64,000 nucleotides of DNA from NCBI GenBank assembly GCA_017592665.1, contig JAGFNW010000002.1, positions 310,001 to 374,000 on the forward strand, given 5' to 3'. The notes below the pieces were generated by a model. That model saw only the letters and a list, made by a program, of their open reading frames with translations. It was not told the origin of the DNA and ran no database searches. Positions 16,555 to 25,237 of this stretch are shown piece by piece. The first letter of the stretch is position 1. Every line of letters begins with the position of its first letter. The translations under genes and the position numbers were made by a program. The DNA comes from Streptosporangiaceae bacterium NEAU-GS5. GTDB lineage: Bacteria; Actinomycetota; Actinomycetes; Streptosporangiales; Streptosporangiaceae.

Positions 16555-19368
16555 TCAGATCAGATCCAGCGGATCCATGACGATCCTGACGAGATCCCCT
16601 GCCTTACGCGCCGACCGCACCCCGCTAGCGCCCTTCAACACCCGTGCCAACTCCGGGCCGAAGGCCGGCGGCACCCGGATCATCGCCCGCTCGTTCCCCT
16701 CCCCCATATCGACCGGGCCCAGCACCTGCGCCGCGGGCGGCAGATCAAGCGTCTCCAAGGTCTCCCGTACACCCGAAGGGGGCCCGGTCAACGTCGCGAT
16801 CCTGATCGCCGGCGGGAACCCGAGCTCCTGCCGCTCCCTGAGCTCGCGCTCGGCGAACGTCACCGGATCCCAGCGGATGAGCGCCTGCACCACCGGCGCC
16901 GCCGAATCCGCCATCACGATCAGCTCCGCGCCCGGACGCAGCAGCGCGGCGGCGTTCATCCAGCGGCGCAGCGCCTCCTCCGCGGACCGCAGATCCGGCC
17001 GCCCCAGCAGCGCCCACCCGTCCAGCAGCACCGCGGCCGCATAGCCCCCCTCGGCCACCGGCTCGGCTCCCGGCGTCGCCACCACCAGCGCCGGGGCCGG
17101 CCCGACCGTCGCCAGCACACCGTCCCGCCCTGAGGTCTTCACCCGAACCGACGGAAACGCCCGCCCCAATTCCTCGGCCGTCCGCCGCGCCCCCACCACC
17201 AGCGCCCGCACCCGGTTGCTCCCGCATGACCCGCACCGCCAATCCCCCGCGATCCGCCCACACCACCGGCAGTACGGCATGGCATGCCCCGACCGCAAAG
17301 CCAACGGCCCCCCGCAAACCCCAGCCATCCCTCCGACCCCCGCGACCATCCCCCCAGCAGCCGCGCCCCCAGCCACACCCACTCCCGCGCCCTCCGCCGC
17401 ATCACCGGACGTCCCGGCGCCGGACGTCCCGGTGCCGGACGGCCCGGTGCCGACAACTGCGAGCGATCCTGCGGGGGCGGTGCAGCGAGCCGGAGCGCGG
17501 CAATTCAGGCAGGCGATCGCGGGCAGATAGCCCCGGCGCGGTACCTGCACCAAAACCGGCCCACTAGCGAGCCCGCTCTCCAACCCGCCCCTCAGCTCGC
17601 CCCTCAGCCCATCGTTCAGCTCGCCCCTCAGCCCATCCTTGAGGCCGTCCCTTTGCCCGCCCTTCAGCCCGCCCCTCAGCCCATCCTTGAGGCCGTCCCT
17701 TTGCCCGCCCTTCGGGCCGTCCCTTTGCACGTCCTTGGCGCCGCTCCTCAGCCCGCCCTCTAGGCCTTGCTTGAGGGCCCGCCAGGCGAGGCTTGGTAGC
17801 CGAGCCGCCCTCGCCGCCTCATCTCTCGCCTGCTCGGCGTCATCCCCAGCAGGGCGGACGCGGGGCTGCCGCGCCCGGATCACCTCGCGAGCGGGCACGA
17901 GCGGCCGGGCCCAGCCGGTGGCGATCATCCGGGTCGCCTCGGCCGTCCGCGCGTAGCCGCCGACCAGCAACCCGCATCCGCTGGTCTGAGCTCGCAGCGC
18001 GAGGACCTCGCGGGCATGCGGATAGGGCGCAAGCTTCTCGGCATGCAAGTCGTCGCCGTCGTCCCAGATCACGGCCAGCCCCAGCCCGGCCACCGGCGCG
18101 AACGCGGCTCCCCGCGTGCCCACCACCGCCCTCGCCTGCCCCCGCGAGACGCGCAACCACCGCCGATACCGCTCCGCCGGCCCCAAATCCGCCGTCAGCG
18201 CCACATGCTCCCAGTTGGCCGCCCTATGCTCCTGCTGGCCCGCTTCGGCATGCCGCGCGCCGAGGGGGCCGCCACGGGCGAGGTCGGCGCTGAGGGCTTC
18301 TGTCAGGGCGGCGTCGAGCAGGGCGACGTCCTTGCCATCCGGCACCACCACCAGGGCTCCTCTGCCGCCTTCAAGGGTCGCACGGACGGCTTCGGCCACG
18401 GCCCGCACCCATGTGATCCCGGCGGCGTCCGTGCCCGGCAGGGCCATCCAGATGGCTCGGGGTGCGCGCCCCTCCCGTAGCGCCGTCAAGAAGGCCGCGC
18501 CCGCCGGATAGCCGTCCCACGCACTCCCACCGGGCCCCGCCACCGTCTGCGCGGCAGGACCAGCGGCAGCCAGCGCGGCAGGGGGTCGCTTGGCTGAGGA
18601 CGCCCCGGCGGGCGTCAACTCCCCGGAAGGCGGCTCGGCAGACGACGGGTCAGCTGCGGACAGCCCTGCGGAGGACGACTCGACGGAGGATGGCTCGACG
18701 GAGGATGACCTTGCTGAGGCCGCCTGGGTGGAGGGGGCCTGGGTGGAGGCAGACTCGGTGCGGGCGTGGCGTGGAGGGATCGCAAGGCGGAGCACGTCGG
18801 ACATGGAGCCGGCGTAGCGGTCGGCGACGGCGCGGGCGAGCGCTGCGATCTCGGGCGCGAGTACCGGCTCCGGCGACACGACGCGGTCGAGGAAGGCCAG
18901 CCGACCGGTGTGTTCGGTGGTGTCGGATCGCTCCAGCAGGAAGCCGTCCGTCAGCTTCCCAGCGAAGCGCACGCGTATCCGGCTTCCCGGGACAGCCTGC
19001 TCGGCCATTCCTGCTGGAACCAGATAGTCGAACGGCCGGTCCAGGTGCGGCAGTGGTGTGTCTACCATCACGCGCGCAATAGGGCGGTCGGCGGCAGGCT
19101 CAGGAGCCCCCTTGCCAGGCTTGGTCTCGAGCTTGGCCCCAGGTTTGGCTCCGGACTTGCCCCCGGGTTGGGTCTCGGACTCGGTGCCGTACTCGCTACC
19201 GGATCTGGCTCCCGACTGAGGCGACTTGGCTGTCCTCTCGGACCTCCCGGGCCTTCCGAATGCGCCGCGCTCGGCAGGCTCGGCGGGCTGAGCGGCGGAG
19301 GTGGGGAGCAGCGCCTCTTGCATGGGTGGGGCTTGTTGGGCGGGTGGGACGCTGCTCGGGTCGGGCAT
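16555..19368 (-). CDS. priA: Primosomal protein PriA, helicase-deficient, with large repeat insertions
   Basis: 937 residues from ATG 19368 (TAGGA about 9 nt upstream); actinobacterial PriA is usually under 750. Residues about 95-190 hold the 3'-DNA-binding domain (RVMVDTPLPHLDRPFDYLVP). The helicase motifs are degenerate: LPGTDAAG in place of Walker A and WDDGDD in place of DEAH, as known for actinobacterial PriA, so ATPase activity is unlikely. Zinc cysteines are in CLNCRAPARC, YCRWCG and RCGSCG. Extra material: a Ser/Ala/Pro-rich segment (about 199-283), a 24-bp-repeat segment (about 533-598), and 55 residues inserted inside one CxxC knuckle. The frame stays open for 167 codons upstream of the chosen start, but that part is low-complexity. 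Confidence 0.9.
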   Translation of the reverse strand: MPDPSSVPPAQQAPPMQEALLPTSAAQPAEPAERGAFGRPGRSERTAKSPQSGARSGSEYGTESETQPGGKSGAKPGAKLETKPGKGAPEPAADRPIARVMVDTPLPHLDRPFDYLVPAGMAEQAVPGSRIRVRFAGKLTDGFLLERSDTTEHTGRLAFLDRVVSPEPVLAPEIAALARAVADRYAGSMSDVLRLAIPPRHARTESASTQAPSTQAASARSSSVEPSSVESSSAGLSAADPSSAEPPSGELTPAGASSAKRPPAALAAAGPAAQTVAGPGGSAWDGYPAGAAFLTALREGRAPRAIWMALPGTDAAGITWVRAVAEAVRATLEGGRGALVVVPDGKDVALLDAALTEALSADLARGGPLGARHAEAGQQEHRAANWEHVALTADLGPAERYRRWLRVSRGQARAVVGTRGAAFAPVAGLGLAVIWDDGDDLHAEKLAPYPHAREVLALRAQTSGCGLLVGGYARTAEATRMIATGWARPLVPAREVIRARQPRVRPAGDDAEQARDEAARAARLPSLAWRALKQGLEGGLRSGAKDVQRDGPKGGQRDGLKDGLRGGLKGGQRDGLKDGLRGELNDGLRGELRGGLESGLASGPVLVQVPRRGYLPAIACLNCRAPARCTAPAGSLAVVGTGPSGTGTSGAGTSGDAAEGAGVGVAGGAAAGGMVAGVGGMAGVCGGPLALRSGHAMPYCRWCGRIAGDWRCGSCGSNRVRALVVGARRTAEELGRAFPSVRVKTSGRDGVLATVGPAPALVVATPGAEPVAEGGYAAAVLLDGWALLGRPDLRSAEEALRRWMNAAALLRPGAELIVMADSAAPVVQALIRWDPVTFAERELRERQELGFPPAIRIATLTGPPSGVRETLETLDLPPAAQVLGPVDMGEGNERAMIRVPPAFGPELARVLKGASGVRSARKAGDLVRIVMDPLDLI
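17575..17765. repeat. In-frame 24-bp tandem repeat inside priA
   Basis: Degenerate 24-bp units such as GCTCGCCCCTCAGCCCATCC and GGCCGTCCCTTTGCCCGCCC alternate about seven times. On the coding strand they give eight-residue units built on GLKDGLRG / GGQRDGLK (about residues 533-598 of PriA). The length is a multiple of 3, so the frame is kept. Confidence 0.9.
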
Positions 19369-19508
19369 GTGATAGGTCCTACCAGACAGGACCGACCACC
19401 TGGGCCCGACCGGCCGGGATTCCGCCCGATCGGCAGAAGCCAGTGGGAAGTCGCCCAGGGAGAGATCACCTGACGCGAAGTCGCCCGGGGAATCGCCGTG
19501 GAGGTTCG

Positions 19509-20570
19509 ATGCCTGACCAAACCCCGTCTGACCAAACCCCGCCTGACAGGACCCCGCCTGATAAGGCGGCGCAGGACCACAGGTCGCAGGATGCTGAGCC
19601 GGGTGGCGGCACGCAGATGGATGGCGGGCCCGGTTGTGGCGGGAACCCGAGGCGCGGAGCAGGCGTGGGCGGGGAGCCAGAGGGCGAGGCAGGCGAGGGC
19701 GCGGAGCCGAGTCGCGGGCTGCGCTGGGATAGGCGATCGGAGGGTCGGAAACCAGGTGGGCGGGCGGCCGTGAAGCGGACGGTTGGGTGGCCAAGAGCTG
19801 AGGGGGCAAGAGCTGAGGGGGCAAGAGCTGAGGGGGCAAGAGCTGGGGGGTCAGGCGCTGGGAGGCCAAGAACTGGGGGGCGGGAAAGCGGGGGGCGGGA
19901 AGCGGATGAGGAGTTGCCGGAGTGGTTGAGGGAGGGGGAGGCGGAGGGGCGGTGGCCGGCCGTCGCGGCGACGTTGGTGATCGTGGGGCTTCACCTGTGG
20001 TTGTCCGAGCAGCAGAGCATCGGCCTGGCCAAGGTGATGCCCGTGGTCGAGACCGGGTTGCTGATCGCCCTGATCGCGGCCAATCCCGTACGCATGAGGC
20101 GTGAGAACCCGCTCATCCGCAGCATCAGCCTCGGCCTGCTCGCGGCGATCGGGCTGGCGAACGCGTGGATCGTGATCCAGGAGGCGGACGCGCTCATCCG
20201 GGGCACCGAGCACGATCCGCTGCGGATGCTCTCGGTCGGCGGGGGCGTGTGGCTGATCAATGTGCTGCTGTTCGCCCTCTGGTATTGGGAGTTCGACCGA
20301 GGCGGTCCCGTGGCCCGGCGGCAAGCCCGCGAGCCCTATCCGGACTTCGCGTTCGCGCAGATGAGCGCGCCGCCCAAGCTGGTGCATCCGAAGTGGAAGC
20401 CGTCCTTCGTCGACTATCTCTATCTGGCCTTCACCAACGCCACCGCGTTCAGCCCGACCGACGTGATGCCGATGACGGTACGGGCCAAGCTGGCCATGCT
20501 CGTCCAGTCAACTCTGTCGGTCATCATCGTCGTTCTGGTCATCGCGCGGGCCGTCAACGTACTCACATAA
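19509..20570 (+). CDS. Membrane protein with a low-complexity N-terminal extension
   Basis: 353 residues. The first 135 or so are hydrophilic repeats: DQTPSDQTPPDRTPPD at the N-terminus and RAEGA repeats near residue 100. The last 215 form a membrane domain of about six hydrophobic segments with the conserved-looking segment YLYLAFTNATAFSPTDVMPM followed by RAKLAMLVQSTLSVIIVVLV. I have seen this ending in actinobacterial integral membrane proteins of unknown role; the FSPTD stretch between two helices resembles a pore loop but this is speculation. ATG 19509 has GGAGG 4 nt upstream. An internal start nearer the first helix cannot be excluded. Confidence 0.7.
   Translation: MPDQTPSDQTPPDRTPPDKAAQDHRSQDAEPGGGTQMDGGPGCGGNPRRGAGVGGEPEGEAGEGAEPSRGLRWDRRSEGRKPGGRAAVKRTVGWPRAEGARAEGARAEGARAGGSGAGRPRTGGRESGGREADEELPEWLREGEAEGRWPAVAATLVIVGLHLWLSEQQSIGLAKVMPVVETGLLIALIAANPVRMRRENPLIRSISLGLLAAIGLANAWIVIQEADALIRGTEHDPLRMLSVGGGVWLINVLLFALWYWEFDRGGPVARRQAREPYPDFAFAQMSAPPKLVHPKWKPSFVDYLYLAFTNATAFSPTDVMPMTVRAKLAMLVQSTLSVIIVVLVIARAVNVLT
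19792..19851. repeat. 15-bp tandem repeat in the membrane protein gene
   Basis: Four copies of CAAGAGCTGAGGGGG (the last diverged), encoding the RAEGA repeats. In the opposite frame the same DNA encodes the PQLLP repeats of the spurious priA extension. Confidence 0.95.
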
Positions 20571-20578
20571 AAAAGAAC

Positions 20579-20606
20579 GACCGATCGGTCTTATTCATGT
20601 TATGTT
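20579..20606 (+). promoter_or_regulatory. TetR-gene promoter with palindromic operator
   Basis: Perfect 12-bp palindrome GACCGATCGGTC (20579-20590), extendable to AAGA...TCTT flanks, is followed by TATGTT (20601-20606), which lies 6 nt before the ATG at 20613. This is a leaderless promoter with the operator over its -35 region, as expected for TetR autorepression. Confidence 0.7.
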
Positions 20607-20612
20607 GAGCGC

Positions 20613-21245
20613 ATGACGGACGGCAGGCTGTTGCGCGGGCAGCGTACGCGCGATGCCATCCTCGACACCGCCGTGGCGTTGGCCTCGGTCGACGGGCTCG
20701 ACGGGCTGTCGCTGGGCCGCCTGGCGGGCGAGCTCGGCGTGAGCAAGTCGGGGCTGTTCGCGCACTGGCGCGACAAGGAGCAACTCCAGCTCGACGCGGT
20801 CGAGCGCGCCGTGCGCATGTGGACCGACCTCATCGTCCGCCCGGGCCTGCAGGCGCCGCGCGGGGTGCGCCGGGTCTTCGCCCTGCACGAGCAACGGCTG
20901 AAGTTCTACGCCGACGGCGTGCTCCCCGGCGGCTGCTTCTTCGTGGCCGCCCAGACCGAGTTCGACGACCGGCCGGGGCCCGTGCGCGACGCGGTCAAGG
21001 AGGCCAAGCGCGGCTGGTCGGAGCTGATCGAGTCGGTCGTCTCCGACGCGATCGCCTGCGGCGAGCTCGTGCCTGAGACCAGCCCGCCGCAGCTGGCGTT
21101 CGAGATCGGCGCGATCGGCGAGGCCGTCGTCATCGAGTCGCGGCTCGTCGGCGGCCGGGATGCCGTCTTTGGGTACGCTCGCCGGGCCGTGCTCGACCGG
21201 TTGAGATCGCTCTGCCCTGACCCCTCGTTGCTACCGGAGGCTTGA
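20613..21245 (+). CDS. TetR-family transcriptional regulator
   Basis: 210 residues. N-terminal helix-turn-helix LGRLAGELGVSKSGLFAHW (about residues 30-50) preceded by LRGQRTRDAILDTAVALASV. The C-terminal ligand domain resembles the TetR_C family that ends with a FxxQARRAVLDRLR-like helix (GYARRAVLDRLRSL). Leaderless ATG at 20613. It is followed after 1 bp by a thioesterase gene, so the two form an operon and the ligand may be an acyl-CoA or fatty acid (inference). Confidence 0.92.
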   Translation: MTDGRLLRGQRTRDAILDTAVALASVDGLDGLSLGRLAGELGVSKSGLFAHWRDKEQLQLDAVERAVRMWTDLIVRPGLQAPRGVRRVFALHEQRLKFYADGVLPGGCFFVAAQTEFDDRPGPVRDAVKEAKRGWSELIESVVSDAIACGELVPETSPPQLAFEIGAIGEAVVIESRLVGGRDAVFGYARRAVLDRLRSLCPDPSLLPEA

Positions 21246-21246
21246 G

Positions 21247-21684
21247 ATGAGCATCGTCCAGCTGGTCGACGTCCACTTCGACGATCTCGACGCGATGGGC
21301 ATGTTGCACAACTCCCGCTATGCGCTGTTGTTCGAACGGGCCGTGACCGCCTATTGGACGCCGCTCGGCTGGTCGCCCGACATCGCCAAGTCGCGGTTCG
21401 ACGACGTGTTCCTCGCGGTGAAGGAGTTCTCGATCACTTATCAGGCTCCGGTGACCGAGCCCGGGCCGGTCGCCGTCGAGTTCTGGATCGAGAAGCTGGG
21501 CACCTCCAGCGCTGTGTACGGCTTTCGCGTGCTGTCCGCGGACCGGTCCGTCCTCCACGCGGAAGGGCGGCGGGTCAACGTGAAGCTCGATCCGCGGACC
21601 CTTCGGCCTGCCCCGATCAGCCAGGAACTCCGCGACGCCGCCGCTCCACTCATGGCCGCCGGGAGTCTCGCCCTCCGCGTGTAG
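21247..21684 (+). CDS. Acyl-CoA thioesterase, hotdog fold (4HBT family)
   Basis: 145 residues. The hotdog signature VDVHFDDLDAMGMLHNSRYA near the N-terminus carries the catalytic Asp and the HN pair of 4-hydroxybenzoyl-CoA-thioesterase-like enzymes; the central strand region EFSITYQAPVTEPGPV is also typical. Start ATG 21247 follows GGAGG at 21236-21240 and the TetR stop codon. Probably hydrolyses an acyl-CoA; substrate unknown. Convergent with the NTF2-like gene. Confidence 0.88.
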   Translation: MSIVQLVDVHFDDLDAMGMLHNSRYALLFERAVTAYWTPLGWSPDIAKSRFDDVFLAVKEFSITYQAPVTEPGPVAVEFWIEKLGTSSAVYGFRVLSADRSVLHAEGRRVNVKLDPRTLRPAPISQELRDAAAPLMAAGSLALRV

Positions 21685-21714
21685 AGACAGGCGCGCTGGT
21701 TCCAACCCTCTCGT

Positions 21715-21749
21715 GACGCGCCGCGGTCCGTCGCGCCGACCGGCGCGTC
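21715..21749. terminator. Hairpin between convergent genes
   Basis: GACGCGCCG ... CGGCGCGTC, 9-bp perfect arms with a 17-nt loop, reaching into the stop codon of the minus-strand gene. Placed to serve both convergent transcripts; no U-tract. Confidence 0.5.
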
Positions 21750-22164
21750 AGCAGGCGGGCTCGTCCAGCTGGCTGCCCGTCTTCGGATCCTGGATGATCG
21801 TGCCCTGGTGGTAGCGGGCCTTCCACAGGCCCGTGGAGTTGTCCCAGATCGTCATCCGGCGGGTCAGCCGCTTCTTGCCCTGCAGAAGCCGGTAGGTCAG
21901 CAGATAGACCCCCGGGCCGAGCAGACGGACCGCGAAGTCGTCGGCCTGCCAGTCTTCCTCGTAGTCCTTCGAGTAACGCTCGTCGAGCACGTCGAGGACG
22001 AACGCGCGGCTGTAGCACTGGCCTGAGGCGCCGACCTCCCAGAAGTCATCAGTGATCATCGACTCGAAGTCCGCGCGGGCCACGCCGAACTCCGGGTGAT
22101 GGAACAGCGGCTCTCGCGCGCTCAACTCCTCAAGGACGCCGGTCAGGGCGGGGTCGGTGGTCAT
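21748..22164 (-). CDS. DUF4440 / NTF2-like protein
   Basis: 138 residues with the cone-shaped NTF2-like fold pattern: ELSAREPLFHHPEFGVARADFE, ITDDFWEVGASGQCYSR, AVRLLGPGVYLLTYRL and ARYHQGTIIQD. Similar to DUF4440 proteins (SnoaL-like superfamily), which include small enzymes and ligand-binding proteins. ATG at 22164, just below a strong terminator that follows metK. Function unknown. Confidence 0.8.
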   Translation of the reverse strand: MTTDPALTGVLEELSAREPLFHHPEFGVARADFESMITDDFWEVGASGQCYSRAFVLDVLDERYSKDYEEDWQADDFAVRLLGPGVYLLTYRLLQGKKRLTRRMTIWDNSTGLWKARYHQGTIIQDPKTGSQLDEPAC

Positions 22165-22179
22165 GCCCGCACACTAACC

Positions 22180-22212
22180 GGCGCGCCCGGTCGATCACCG
22201 ACCGGGCGCGCC
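22180..22212 (-). terminator. Terminator after metK
   Basis: GGCGCGCCCGGTCG-ATCAC-CGACCGGGCGCGCC: a perfect 14-bp stem with a 5-nt loop, 17 bp past the metK stop. Typical high-GC intrinsic terminator without a long U-run. Confidence 0.85.
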
Positions 22213-22229
22213 GTACACACGACGATGGG

Positions 22230-23417
22230 TTAAAGCCCCGCGGCCTCGCGGAGGGCGTCGGCGCGGTCGGTCGACTCCCAGGACACGCCTTCGCGGCCGA
22301 AGTGGCCGTAGGCGGCGGTCTCGGCGTAGATCGGGCGGAGCAGGTCGAGGTCGCGGATGATCGCGGCCGGGCGCAGGTCGAAGACCTGGAGCACGGCCTG
22401 CTGGATCCGGGTCACCTCGACCTTCTCGGTGCCGAAGGTCTCGACGAACACGCCGACCGGCTGAGCCTTGCCGATCGCGTACGCCACCTGGACCTCGGCC
22501 CGGTCGGCGAGGCCCGCGGCGACGATGTTCTTGGCGACCCAGCGCATCGCGTACGCGGCGGACCGGTCCACCTTCGACGGGTCCTTGCCGGAGAAGGCGC
22601 CGCCGCCGTGCCGGGCCATGCCGCCGTAGGTGTCGACGATGATCTTGCGGCCGGTGAGGCCGGCGTCGCCCATGGGGCCGCCGATCTCGAAGCGGCCGGT
22701 CGGGTTGACCAGAAGGCGGTAGCCCGTGATGTCGATGTCGAGCCCGGCGAGGACCGGCTCCACCACGTGCTCGCGGATGTCGGGGGCCAGCATCTCCTTG
22801 AGGTCGATCTCGGGAGCGTGCTGGGTGGAGACCACGACCGTGTCGAGGCGGACCGGGCGGTCGCCGTCATACTCGATCGTGACCTGGGTCTTTCCGTCGG
22901 GCCGCAAATAAGGAACGGTCCCGGACTTGCGCACCTCGGAGAGCCGGCGGGCCATCCGGTGGGCCAGCGTGATCGGCAGGGGCATCAGCTCGGGGGTCTC
23001 GCGGCACGCGTAGCCGAACATGAGGCCCTGGTCGCCGGCGCCCTGGCGGTCGAGGTCGTCGATGCCCTCGCCCTCGCGGTGCTCATAGGCGTCGTCGACG
23101 CCCTGCGCGATGTCGGGCGACTGCGCGCCGATGGACACCGAGACGCCGCAGGAGGCGCCGTCGAAGCCCTTGTGAGACGCGTCATATCCGATCTCGAGGA
23201 TCTTCTCGCGGATCAGCCCCGGGATGTCGACGTAGGTTTCCGTGGTCACCTCGCCGGCCACGTGAACCTGGCCGGTGGTGATCAGAGTCTCGACGGCGAC
23301 CCGGCTCTTCGGATCGCCCTTGATCATGGCGTCGAGGATGGAGTCACTGATCTGGTCGGCGATCTTGTCAGGGTGTCCTTCGGTTACCGACTCAGAGGTG
23401 AAAAGGCGACGTGACAA
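22230..23417 (-). CDS. metK: S-adenosylmethionine synthase
   Basis: 395 residues. Makes SAM from methionine and ATP. Motifs: [32 protein letters not shown] (ATP-binding hexapeptide GAGDQG) and [19 protein letters not shown] (P-loop-like). The start is TTG at 23417: AGGAG lies 7 nt before it and it gives the usual [10 protein letters not shown]-terminus. The upstream in-frame ATG at 23432 contains that ribosome binding site. No SAM riboswitch is visible in the leader; a TATGCT about 50 nt upstream may be the -10. Confidence 0.97.
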   Translation of the reverse strand: MSRRLFTSESVTEGHPDKIADQISDSILDAMIKGDPKSRVAVETLITTGQVHVAGEVTTETYVDIPGLIREKILEIGYDASHKGFDGASCGVSVSIGAQSPDIAQGVDDAYEHREGEGIDDLDRQGAGDQGLMFGYACRETPELMPLPITLAHRMARRLSEVRKSGTVPYLRPDGKTQVTIEYDGDRPVRLDTVVVSTQHAPEIDLKEMLAPDIREHVVEPVLAGLDIDITGYRLLVNPTGRFEIGGPMGDAGLTGRKIIVDTYGGMARHGGGAFSGKDPSKVDRSAAYAMRWVAKNIVAAGLADRAEVQVAYAIGKAQPVGVFVETFGTEKVEVTRIQQAVLQVFDLRPAAIIRDLDLLRPIYAETAAYGHFGREGVSWESTDRADALREAAGL

Positions 23418-23508
23418 CTCGTGGCTCCTCATGCAGCGGCTGCTGGCGGCAAATAGCTTCGCAGAGCATAGCCGCACGGGGGCTGGCGTCGCGAAACTGT
23501 CTTGAATT

Positions 23509-23877
23509 CTACAGATCAGGCAGGGGATCCCTGGGGAGATCACCTGGTGAGAACGCTTCCGCGTCCGCTGCCCCGACGACGGCCACGTACTCCTCGTCCA
23601 CTTCGAAAACCATTCCGCCGAGCTGGATCTGGGGGCCGCTGCCGAACTCGACCGGGCCGAGCCGGGTGCGCCGCGGATAGGTCGCCCACACCGACGCGGG
23701 CTCGTTGGCGCCGAACATCTTGGTGGACAGCACGGTGATCGAACGGTCGGTGACCACGATCAGAAACGGGGCGGTGAGGGGCGGGCCGAGGGCGAGCGCG
23801 GGGAACACGTATCTGATGTCCTCGCCCGCGCGCAGCAGGGCTCGGCAGCGCTGTCTGATCGCCCCGGACACCGGCAT
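23509..23877 (-). CDS. Small uncharacterised protein
   Basis: 122 residues, mostly beta-type sequence, no signal peptide. [17 protein letters not shown] followed by short alternating strands resembles a PH-like/bacterial PH domain, but I cannot name a family with confidence. ATG 23877 has AAGGAG 8 nt upstream. It lies between coaBC and metK; the 132 bp on its coaBC side hold no gene. Confidence 0.65.
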   Translation of the reverse strand: MPVSGAIRQRCRALLRAGEDIRYVFPALALGPPLTAPFLIVVTDRSITVLSTKMFGANEPASVWATYPRRTRLGPVEFGSGPQIQLGGMVFEVDEEYVAVVGAADAEAFSPGDLPRDPLPDL

Positions 23878-24009
23878 CGCTGTGCTCCTTCACTGCGGCG
23901 CGGGTGCTCACACATTGGGGTGCCCGCGAAAGACGCCACATATGCGCCGCGGTGTCGCCTACGAAGACATATGCCACGCTCTCCCGCCAAGCGGATGCGA
24001 GCGCCGCGC

Positions 24010-25221
24010 TCACGCCAGCCGGGCGGCCACCAGATCCCACACTACGTCGGCGAGATCCTCTTTGGGGCCTCGGGGGATCTCAACTGGATCTCCGTCTGCG
24101 ACCAGGACCACGGCCGCATTGTCCGGGGTGCCGAAGGCGAGGTTCTCCCCCACCTGGTTGACCACGAGCAGGTCGCTGCCTTTGCGCGCGAGCTTGGCCT
24201 GGCCGTTGGCGATGACGTCGTGCGTCTCGGCGGCGAAGCCGACGATCACCTGTCCAGGGCGGCGGCCCCGCCCCAGCTCCGCGAGGATGTCCGGGTTTTT
24301 GGTGAGCTGGATGGGGTCGGGCTCGCCGGGCGTCTTCTTGATCTTCGTGTCGCTCGCCCGTACGGGACGGAAGTCGGCGACGGCGGCGGCCATGACGACC
24401 GCGTCGGCCTGGGCCGCGGCCGCGAGCACGGCGTCGCGCATCTGCAGGGTCGACTCGACCCGGACCACTTTCGCACCGGCGGGATCCGGCAGCGCGACGT
24501 TGGCCGACACGAGCGTGACCTCGGCGCCGCGGGCGACCGCGGTGCGGGCCAGGGCGTACCCCTGCAAACCCGAGGATCGGTTGCCGATGAACCTGACCGG
24601 GTCGATGGCTTCGCGGGTGCCGCCGGCCGATATGACGACGTGCCGTCCGGCGAGGTCGGAGGCGCCACGGCGGAGCAGCGCGCGCAGGCAGACACGGAAG
24701 ATCTCGGCCGGGTCGGGCAGCCGGCCCTTGCCGGTGTCGGCGCCGGTGAGACGGCCGACCGCGGGCTCGATCACGATCGCCCCGCGCGAGCGCAGCGTGG
24801 CGACGTTGGCCTGGGTGGCCGGGTGCTCCCACATCTCGGTGTGCATGGCCGGCGCGTACACCACCGGGGAGCGCGCGGTCAGCAGCGTGTTGGTCAGCAG
24901 GTCGCCGGCCAGGCCGTGGGCGGCGCGGGCCAGCACGTCGGCGGTGGCGGGCGCGACCACGACGAGGTCGGCGCTCTGGCCGATGCGGACGTGCGGCACC
25001 TCGTGGACCGACTCCCACACCTCAGAGGTGACCGGATGCCCGGACAGGGCGGCCCACATGGGCTCGCCCACGAAGCGGAGCGCGTCACGCGTGGGCACGA
25101 CGCGCACGTCATGCCCCGACTCGGTGAACAGCCGCAGAAGCTCGCACGCCTTGTAGACGGCGATGCCCGCGCTCACCCCCAGGACGATCTGGGGACGGCG
25201 CGTCACGGAGTCGCTGCCCAC
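24010..25221 (-). CDS. coaBC: Bifunctional CoaBC (Dfp), CoA synthesis
   Basis: 403 residues. The N-terminal CoaC domain is a FMN-dependent phosphopantothenoylcysteine decarboxylase: GVSAGIAVYKACELLR, active-site His in HEVPHVRIG, and PAMHTEMWEHPAT, the actinobacterial version of PAMNxxMW. The C-terminal CoaB synthetase domain (from about 190) has SAGGTREAIDPVRFIGNRSSG, AAAVADFRP and IKKTPGE. GTG start at 25221, 16 bp after rpoZ; the gmk-rpoZ-coaBC order is a standard actinobacterial cluster. Confidence 0.96.
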   Translation of the reverse strand: MGSDSVTRRPQIVLGVSAGIAVYKACELLRLFTESGHDVRVVPTRDALRFVGEPMWAALSGHPVTSEVWESVHEVPHVRIGQSADLVVVAPATADVLARAAHGLAGDLLTNTLLTARSPVVYAPAMHTEMWEHPATQANVATLRSRGAIVIEPAVGRLTGADTGKGRLPDPAEIFRVCLRALLRRGASDLAGRHVVISAGGTREAIDPVRFIGNRSSGLQGYALARTAVARGAEVTLVSANVALPDPAGAKVVRVESTLQMRDAVLAAAAQADAVVMAAAVADFRPVRASDTKIKKTPGEPDPIQLTKNPDILAELGRGRRPGQVIVGFAAETHDVIANGQAKLARKGSDLLVVNQVGENLAFGTPDNAAVVLVADGDPVEIPRGPKEDLADVVWDLVAARLA

Positions 25222-25237
25222 GGCGCGATGGCCCGGG

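Noticed and set aside
14323..17133. Plus-strand ORF of about 936 codons across the 565-residue gene, the spacer and priA
   Set aside because: Antisense artefact; passes through a 13-bp array and has no RBS-supported start or recognisable domain.
19369..19869. 167-codon N-terminal extension of PriA
   Set aside because: It is low-complexity (PQLLP repeats), overlaps the membrane-protein gene on the other strand, and a start with an RBS exists at 19368.
20613..22229. Horizontally acquired island (TetR, thioesterase, NTF2-like)
   Set aside because: Composition and codon style look like the neighbours, and no integrase, tRNA or attachment repeat is present.
23433..23508. SAM riboswitch upstream of metK
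   Set aside because: No SAM-I, SAM-II or SAM-IV core sequence is present and the leader is short.
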